A DNA stretch of 64,000 nucleotides, taken from Melitaea cinxia (taxonomy: Eukaryota > Arthropoda > Insecta > Lepidoptera > Nymphalidae). A model generated the notes under the pieces. It was not told where the DNA came from. It worked only from the letters and a program-made list of their open reading frames with translations, and made no database searches. How positions within the stretch are numbered: position 1 is the stretch's first letter; the number at the start of each line of letters is the position of its first letter. The position numbers were made by a program, and so were the translations under genes. The DNA lies in assembly GCF_905220565.1 (NCBI RefSeq), contig NC_059410.1:3053501-3117500 (forward strand), written 5' to 3'. Positions 57,070-64,000 of the stretch are shown here, in pieces.

Positions 57070-57230
57070 CGTTTTTTTGGGTAGCCGTCAACTGATATTC
57101 ATATACCTTTCTGTAGTAAATACACATATAAAACGACTCACTCAGACTTGGGGCGGAAATCAAACCCTGGAGCTGTGAAAGCAGAAAGCACAAGCACTGC
57201 GAACTGTTCCAATGGGCTAGTCATAGTCAC
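57070..57230 (-). mobile_element. tRNA-derived SINE, third head type
   Basis: On the minus strand TAGCCCATTGGAACAGTTCG (A-box region) and CAGGGTTTGATTTCC (B-box region) are followed by AGTCGTTTTATATGTGTATT. Divergent; the plus-strand open frame from 57148 is an artefact. Confidence 0.5.
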
Positions 57231-57517
57231 AGCTTTTATAAGTTCCGCAGACCTTGTTGTGGAACATGACACTGAAGGGAGGGAGGTTTTGTTAATACTT
57301 GTCAGGCGAGGTGGGCCGTGCGAATGTTACAGTCTACTGACATTAAAAATAGCTGTGGTATAAGGTAACCGGTTCGTTCGTATTTGCACAAATATTTGTT
57401 TCTGGTTCTGGAAGGGAACTTTAGGAGGTTGAGCAAACTGCGTCAACAGACCAGTCGATGTAGGTGAAATGTTAGAATTTTCGCCGACGTGAGTCAGACT
57501 TTTTTTTTTATATCACT

Positions 57518-57790
57518 AGGTCGGCAAACAAGCGTACGGCTCACCTGATGGTAATAGACTACAGTAGCTTATAGACGCCTGCAACACCAGAAGCATCGCA
57601 AGCGCGTTGCCAACCCAATCCCCAATCCCCCCCCAGGAGCTCTCGTCACCTTACTCACCAACAGGAACACAATACTGCTTAAAAACAGTATTATTTAGCT
57701 GTGGTTTCTGTAAGGTCGAGGTACTTTCCCAGTCGCCAGTCGTTCCACATTTTGAGCAGGAAATTCCTGCTGTGTCCTATCTCAGTTAAA
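57518..57790 (-). repeat. Interspersed repeat A, near-complete copy
   Basis: ACTAGGTCGGCAAACAAGCG to CAGGAAATTCCTGCTGTGTC, reverse orientation. A short (CCAGTCG)2 duplication is seen near 57731. Confidence 0.75.
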
Positions 57791-58194
57791 TTACTAATTT
57801 ACTAAACGCCATTGCGATACATTATTTACACGGAATCGATACGACGGCAGAGCTGTGCCGGTTATATAAGTGCCTATCACTGGAAACTTATAAATTACTT
57901 TGATCTTGTTAAGCTGATTCGAACTAATTTAGCGTAAACGCAAACGCCCCCCCTTTGTGAAGTGTGAATACATTAAAATTTGATGAGTTGGGATAGATGA
58001 ATACGTTATCCCTATTGATAATTAAAAGGTACCTAAATTAGTAACTGCTATTTAATGACACTTGACAGGCATTACAGCAGGAGGTTTCTTACTTCTTAGG
58101 GCTTGTTTCATCTCAACTAATATACTAAAGTTATTGAATTCCAAAATTGTGAATAGGAATGTCTCATACATATAAATATCTACTAATAGCTAAC

Positions 58195-58300
58195 GCTTCA
58201 GCCTGTAATATCCCACTACTGGGCATAGGCCTCTTTCCCCATGTAGGAGAAGGATCAGAGCTTAAACCACCACGTTGCTCCAATGCGGGTTGGCGGATCT
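58195..58300 (-). mobile_element. SINE 3' body fragment
   Basis: CTTCAGCCTGTAATATCCCA to CCAATGCGGGTTGGCGGATC matches the 36.0 kb SINE body. No head. Confidence 0.7.
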
Positions 58301-58732
58301 AAATTGCCAACTAATACTAATAGCCAAGTTCGATGCCAAAAAAGAATATATATAACAATTTTTTTCTGTTGGACACCGCTTTACGCCTTATCGGCTTCAT
58401 CGGCAGTCAGTGAAGTAGGCCTAAGTTACGAGTTTGCGTTATCTAAAAGGATAGTTAAAATGCACCCATTAGAGTGTGTCAACAAACTCGAGAAAAAAAA
58501 ATCATATACGCTTCAAATATCGACATAAAACTTTTAATATCCAGTATCAGTTCACATCTGGATGTCGAATTTATCGTCAATAAAAGTTTTATTGTATTTT
58601 TTAACGTTATCTGTACTTTTACAGCGACGTTACGTATTTATTATTAGTAACAAGAAACGAGGTAGGTGTGTGTGTCGCATGTATTTTGTTGTTGTTTAAA
58701 ATAATAGAGAGGATATTATTTTTTCTTATACA

Positions 58733-59000
58733 ACAAGGTCGGTAAACAAGCGTACGGTTCACCTGATGGTAAGCGATTACCGTAGCTTATAGACGCCTCA
58801 ACACCAGAGGTATCGCAACCGCGTTGCCGACCTTACCCCCAATCCCCAGATTATACAGATAGCTGAGGTTAACACAATACTGATTAAGAAGCAGTATTAT
58901 TTAGCTGTGGTTTCTCTGTAAGGTCGAGGTACTTCCTCAGTCGGGGTGCTGCAGATTTTGAGCAGAACATTCCCTACTGTGCCCTACCTGGGTTGAAGAT
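58733..59000 (-). repeat. Interspersed repeat A copy
   Basis: CAAGGTCGGTAAACAAGCGT to TTCCCTACTGTGCCCTACCT, reverse orientation, moderately diverged. Confidence 0.7.
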
Positions 59001-59297
59001 ATAGATTGTGTATATTAGGATTTAGGATCCACGGCATAAATTTACTGAGATTTTTCAAGCGTAAGAATTCCTAGATAATACTAATTACGGTAACGATATT
59101 TTAGTTCTATAGCTTTCCACTCACGACTTCACCTGCTAGGATTTTACGATTTTAGCCGTACCGTTTTCTACCGTTACAATTATAGCCTATGTCACCGAGT
59201 GATAACGTAGCATCCTACTGGTAAAACAATTTTAAAATCGCTTCATTTTTTTACTTTACATTAAAGACAAATCTTTACCTTTACAACAAAACTTTAA

Positions 59298-59498
59298 CCG
59301 CGGCGACCTGCTCCGGCTTCCCACGTTTGCAAAAACTATCAGTGTTCCTCTACTATATTATGCATATATATACTACACACTTAAACCTTCCTCTGGAATC
59401 ACTCTATTTACTAAATAAACCCGCATCAAAATCAATAGCGTAGTTTTAAAGATCTAAGCATATCTAAGGAAGAGGCTTTGTTTTATACTATGTAATGA
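59298..59498 (-). mobile_element. Helitron-like element, family 1, eroded copy
   Basis: ACCTGCTCCGGCTTCCCACG near the 3' end and CTTTGTTTTATACTATGTAA at the 5' end match family 1. The CTAG end is lost; T follows at 59499. Confidence 0.6.
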
Positions 59499-59499
59499 T

Positions 59500-60564
59500 A
59501 AAAAATTAAATTTATCCTCATTAAAACAATAATTTTAATATAGAAGTATAGGAATGCAGATAGTATAAACCTGTCGATTCGACGTCGTCCTGTCTTGCAA
59601 GCTGTCAAGCTCGCAAACTTTTAAGAATTTTTCTGTGCAATTACTAAGAACACTTTTTAATTCCGTAAGAATCTTTTATAAAGTTGCAAGAAAACTTAAA
59701 AATAAAATAAGTTTGGAATAGGTAAAGTTCCTTTAAAAGTTATGGCGTGACCACGATAATATATACGATGATAATTATATTCCACGGTATTTTTATGCCT
59801 ATCATTAACTACAAATGTAACCTCAAATTTAGAGTTAATAGTCAAAATAGCAAATATTTTTTTTCGAACTTAGTTGAATTTTATCAAACGCAGGGAGCAT
59901 GACAGTAATTTTTTACATTTGTCTCATACCGACATTATTAGAACTGATTACGATAACAGATTTTGCATCGATCTTTATTTGAAAGCGAATGATTTTACAG
60001 ATTTCTTTCACATTACACGGTTTCTTTGTACGTTATTAGTAGTAGAAGTTAAAATTCAATTATTATGTTTCTATTACAATAGATTCTGTAATTAGAAGAA
60101 AAAAAAATTACTTTTCGCTACGGGCGCTTTTACAAAACATTGATCTCCGCGTGATTAGCGAGGCGATAATTGAGATGTTTATTAGTAAAACATTGAACTA
60201 TAATTACTGTGTAAACAGAGTTTATTAGTTTATACGACGGATACACAAATCTTGCAAGAAAACCGTTTCGAGTCTGATCGCGATATACATTACTGCAAAT
60301 TATACTCCTCTCCCGGTACTAGGCTTGTATTCTTCGCCTTATGTTCTTTTTGTTTATCGTTTTACTGAGCTTGGAGACTATAAATAGAATAAGGAAGATT
60401 TTATGGTATTCAGTATAACATTTTATCAATATTATGCAAATTATTAGTTTATTCTTTTGTACTTAAGGTAGGAAGTTCAGTTGTATATATTTTCTTTTGT
60501 ATGTACGTCCGTGAATTCGTCAATCTTAAACCGATTAAGTATTATTTGTATTAGAGATAGCGTA
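59500..60564. other. AT-rich sequence, nothing recognised
   Basis: No exon with splice sites and no repeat boundary. The open frame at 59874-60095 has A/T-driven composition. Confidence 0.4.
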
Positions 60565-60566
60565 CT

Positions 60567-60830
60567 TTTTTTTATAGAAGAGGGGGCAAACGGACATTTG
60601 GCTTACCTGGTGGTAAGTGAAAACAACATCCGTTTCCGGCCTTTCAAATAGGAATATGCTTTTCTTTGAAGGTTCCTAAGTCGTATCAGTTCGGAAATAC
60701 CGTAGGTGGCAGTTGCTTCCATAGAGTGGTCGTGCGCGGCAGGAAATGGCGCAAAAATCGAGCTGTCGCAGACCTCCGGACATCGAGGTGATGTGGGTGA
60801 AATTTGGAATTTTGACGCGATGTCCAGTGG
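60567..60830 (-). repeat. Interspersed repeat E copy
   Basis: GAGGGGGCAAACGGACATTT to GAGGTGATGTGGGTGAAATT, the same family as 25509-25785 with a deletion in the middle. Confidence 0.55.
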
Positions 60831-61009
60831 TGGAATTCTGCTGTAGGTATTAGTCCGAACAATTACTCATAACAATCCCCGTGGTAGATACGGTTGTACT
60901 TGTTGTTGAGTCTATATTCACGACATCAAAATAGGTAGTGGCACAAATATTATTGTTTTGCGACAACATATTGTTTTTTCTTCAATTATTTATTTACATA
61001 TAATGATCA

Positions 61010-61080
61010 TCAGCTCAGACTTTTGCAGTCCACTGCTGGACATAGGCCTCCCCAAGTTCTTGCCAGACATCCCGGGTTTC
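61010..61080 (-). repeat. Interspersed repeat B end fragment
   Basis: TTTTGCAGTCCACTGCTGGA then CATAGGCCTCCCCAAGTTCT, as at 30.6 kb. Confidence 0.6.
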
Positions 61081-61513
61081 TTACACCGGCAATCTTACGT
61101 AGATCGAATATAATGATCACACAAAATCTATTGCAGACTGCCGATTGATCAATCTGCATTGAATGGCAACAGTGAAATATTATTAGTTATTATAATGAAA
61201 CAAAGTTTTCGAATTTTACCGTGGTTTATTAAGTTTTTTAAATGCCCGACGTTATAAATACCTACTTTAGCAATCTTTACAGTAAGCAATCCTTACAGTA
61301 ACCATGGTTACGAGAATCCTCCCGGTTAAATCCGAAAAAGTTGTTTGATTATAATGTGTGAAATTCGCGTAAACATTAGAAAATAATATTAATAGTGTTT
61401 TTACAAAAGGTAATATGTACGTATATTGCATCAAGTTCTCACAATAAACAAAATTTAACAAGTTTTAGACTAAAAAACCCTCCAGTAAAAATATATTCTT
61501 ATATAAAGTAGGG

Positions 61514-61630
61514 ATGTTTAAGTCTTTAAGGCAGTCACGTTTTCAGCCAGGTACGGCGTACGTGGCGTTGGAAAGGGCTGTGGAATTTGTGACGTTCGAG
61601 CGAAACGTGAAAGACGCACGCTTTGATTGA
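61514..61630 (+). other. 38-codon frame, possible helicase-like remnant
   Basis: ATG at 61514 to TGA 61628-61630 with FQPGTAYVALERAVEFVTFE. PGTAYVAL(S)RA resembles the last motif of PIF1-type helicases, such as those of Helitrons, in which Ser replaces the Glu. The stretch is GC-richer than its surroundings. Short, so chance is a serious alternative. Confidence 0.2.
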
Positions 61631-62329
61631 CTTTGTAGACTGTGACGTCACCGAATCATAATTATGTGAAAAGAGAAAAACTGGACCGTATTTACACGTA
61701 TTTTTCAACTGATTTCTTTTTATATTTTTTACTTTGTTTTCTTTCTTTCTTTTCTTTTTTTTCTTTCTTTCTTACAGTAAAGTTGTATTTTGTTGTATTA
61801 TAAGACGACTAGCTTCTGCACGCGACTTCATCCGATTGGACTCCGCTCCTATTGATCTTAGTGAGATGATGTATATAGACTATACCTTCCTCCTTCCTCG
61901 ATAAATGGGCTATCTAACACTGAAAGAATTTTTCTAATCAAACCAGTAGTTCCTGAGATTAGCGCGTTCAAACAAACAAACTCTTCAGCTTTATATTAGT
62001 ATAGATAAAGAAATAAGATGAACATTTAATTGAATTGATGAAATTTTCATTTCTCATATAGATAATAACAATACAAGAAATTATAATAAAATTATAGAGT
62101 TTTATTTCACTTTATTCTTTAGCTGATTTCAATATTATTTTATTGTTTTATGACATCGGAAATAGACGCATCACGCTACGACTAAACGAAGTGCAATTTT
62201 TTACGGCCTATATATAACCTTTTAAGCCGACCTGTTTAAGTGACCACGTTCGAAAAAAGAAAGATTAAAAAAAGTTTTCAGTAGGAATGCATTTCTTTAG
62301 GTAATAAATAGTGTTATTGTAGCAACAAA

Positions 62330-62627
62330 TCGCTACATAGTATAAAACGAAGTCGCTTCTCGCTGTCTGTATGCTTAGATATTTAAAACTACGAAACGGA
62401 TTTTGATGCGGTTTTCTTTACTAAATAGATTGATTCCAGAGGAAAGGTTTTATACGTATAATACATGCATAATATAGTAAAGGAACACTGATAGTTTTAC
62501 ACGTTTTTAATGCGATGTCTTAAATAAACACATTTTCTTGCGTATATATTATACTTATATTATATTTTTTTATATTTTATATTTAGTATTAGCATAGCAC
62601 CCGTGCGAAGCCGGGGCGGGTCGCTAG
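62330..62627 (+). mobile_element. Helitron-like element, family 1, plus-strand copy
   Basis: 298 bp from TCGCTACATAGTATAAAACG to GGGTCGCTAG, flanked by A (62329) and T (62628). The sequence following it (62628-62737, then 63463-63493) is the same linker that follows the inner end of the 53.7 kb copy. Confidence 0.8.
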
Positions 62628-62737
62628 TAATATCATAAAAATTAGACAATTTCTGACTTAGACAAAGAATTTATTATTCAACAATTTTATTTACAACAAA
62701 TTTATTTTTTATTTAATTAATGAACATATTATTATTA

Positions 62738-63462
62738 CTAGCGACCCGCTCCGGCTTCGCACGGGTATAAAATATAATTATAGCCTATGTCATTCACTGA
62801 AAAAATGATTAAAATCGATCCAGTAGTTTTGATTTATTCATTACTGCCCGTGGCCCGCACGCGTTAACTTAGAGTAAAAGCCGGCCGGAATCGGCGCAAA
62901 CGCTACGTACCGCGATTTTTAAATCTGTAATATCTTTGAAAATATTCATTTAAATCACATGCTGTAAAGGGCCATATAGATCTATATTAAATAAAAAATA
63001 TATTTAAGGTATTTAATTGGATAAGGATTAATGCTGTATTGGTTAAAATCGCTTCGAAAATTAGCCATTATTTGTCAGTTGTAAAAAGTAAATGACAAAA
63101 AAATGTTATTGTGGGATATCCATAAGAGATAGGTATATTCCATCGCGGAGTTTTCTGTAGACCTTTTCAATGTGTACAATACTTACTACATTATTTTGAT
63201 AAATCTCGTAGGGTTCAGCCTGCGTTTGCAATTTAAGCGAAAAAAAAAAAAAAAAAAATTTACGACATAACATTAGAAAACTCAAAAATAACAGTATTTC
63301 TCCACTATTTAATGAATGTTATTATACATATAAACCTTCCTCTTGAATCAATCTATCTATTAAAAAGAACCGCATCAAAATCCGTTGCGTAGTTTTAAAG
63401 ATTTAAGCGTACATACATGTGCAGGGACAGAAAAAGCGACTTTGTTTTATACTATGTAGTGA
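62738..63462 (-). mobile_element. Helitron-like element, family 1, insertion with known empty site
   Basis: 725 bp; minus strand TCACTACATAGTATAAAACA to GGGTCGCTAG. It lies exactly between A (62737) and T (63463). The paralogous sequence at 53.7 kb is continuous at this point (53752/53753), so both ends and the absence of a target duplication are directly visible. Confidence 0.9.
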
Positions 63463-63739
63463 TGTTCATCCATTAATGAAACTTATACATACATATATAT
63501 TTAAATAGATCCTTCAAAGTAAACAGGACCTCGTCAAAACCTCTGTTCTACTTCATACTCGAGTATTTCTCGTTATAATAACTGGGTTAAGACAAATAGG
63601 AAAAATTATATCCATTAGTTTCATGCAGATTTACGTTACTGCTACATGCTTAAGCGTATATAATGTGTATAATGCTGTGTAAATTTTCATTTAAACTTTA
63701 ACATTTTGTAGTTTCTTTGATTTTTGTATCGATTTCAAA

Positions 63740-63925
63740 TAATTGTGTTTGTTCGCAAACAAGAAAAAAAACCGACTTCAATTACATCGACAAGTAATGC
63801 AACGTAGGTAGACGAAAAAATATTCAAGTAAATACGCGTTATCAAATATTACTCAAAAAGTATTCATCGCGTCTCGATCAAATTTAACTGGGCCTACAAT
63901 ACAAGCATCAGCTTTAGATTAATAC
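63740..63925 (-). repeat. Interspersed repeat G, minus-strand copy
   Basis: AACCGACTTCAATTACATCG and AACGTAGGTAGACGAAAAAA are the reverse complement of repeat G. The copy is truncated. Confidence 0.6.
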
Positions 63926-64000
63926 AAGAATCATAAAAAATACCCAGTAAAAAATGTAGTAGTACACAGTAATTGTACATACACGTGTTCTATCATTATA

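Noticed and set aside
52842..64000. Search for the remaining elongase exons (GGHG loop, later membrane segments)
   Set aside because: No in-frame stretch with proper splice sites and ELO motifs was found by reading; they may lie beyond the window.

Overview
The window looks like the nuclear genome of a lepidopteran (moth or butterfly). It is AT-rich and intron-rich, crowded with degenerate tRNA-derived SINEs, CTAG-ended Helitron-like elements, short LINE tails and simple repeats. Two conserved animal genes are recognisable only as short, scattered, intron-bounded exons. There is no sign of bacterial organisation.

Gene layout. On the minus strand, seven small exons between 33.8 and 26.3 kb join in frame to encode the N-terminal half of an oxysterol-binding-protein-related protein of the ORP9 type: end of the PH domain, linker helices, and an acidic S/E/D-rich FYDAD segment. 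The PH start and the C-terminal lipid-transfer (ORD) domain were not found, so the gene runs past the readable exons and its next intron would span the leftmost 26 kb. On the plus strand, three exons at 37.69, 48.04 and 51.20 kb join in frame to give the first half of an ELO-family very-long-chain fatty-acid elongase, including the catalytic HxxHH box. Its last exons were not found before 64 kb. The two genes are divergent, and both act on ER-linked lipid metabolism or transport; any functional link is only inference.

Mobile-element layout. From left to right the main elements are: a hairpin-rich segment between two poly(A) tracts (0.4-0.6 kb); a 2.0 kb terminal-inverted-repeat element with a broken coding remnant and repeated subterminal motifs (8.87-10.89 kb); an inverted pair of Helitron-like elements (13.8-15.5 kb); a Tc1 transposon with an uninterrupted DD34E transposase (18.24-19.83 kb); a long (GAT)n array (25.1 kb); a LINE reverse transcriptase inside a tRNA-like SINE inside another repeat (39.1-41.4 kb); a Helitron-like element with five 282 bp tandem units (43.0-44.8 kb); a MITE and a Helitron inside one repeat (45.1-46.4 kb); and a Helitron insertion whose empty site survives elsewhere in the window (53.7 and 62.3-63.5 kb).

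The most informative observations are structural. Several Helitron-like families obey 5'-TC...CTAG-3' with A/T flanks, supported by paralogous empty sites. One Helitron appears to have carried downstream sequence past its terminator. The ORP gene shows local duplication of a splice-donor region and an interspersed repeat lying against a splice acceptor. No wholly new system is proven; the 8.87-10.89 kb element is the best candidate for something poorly described.
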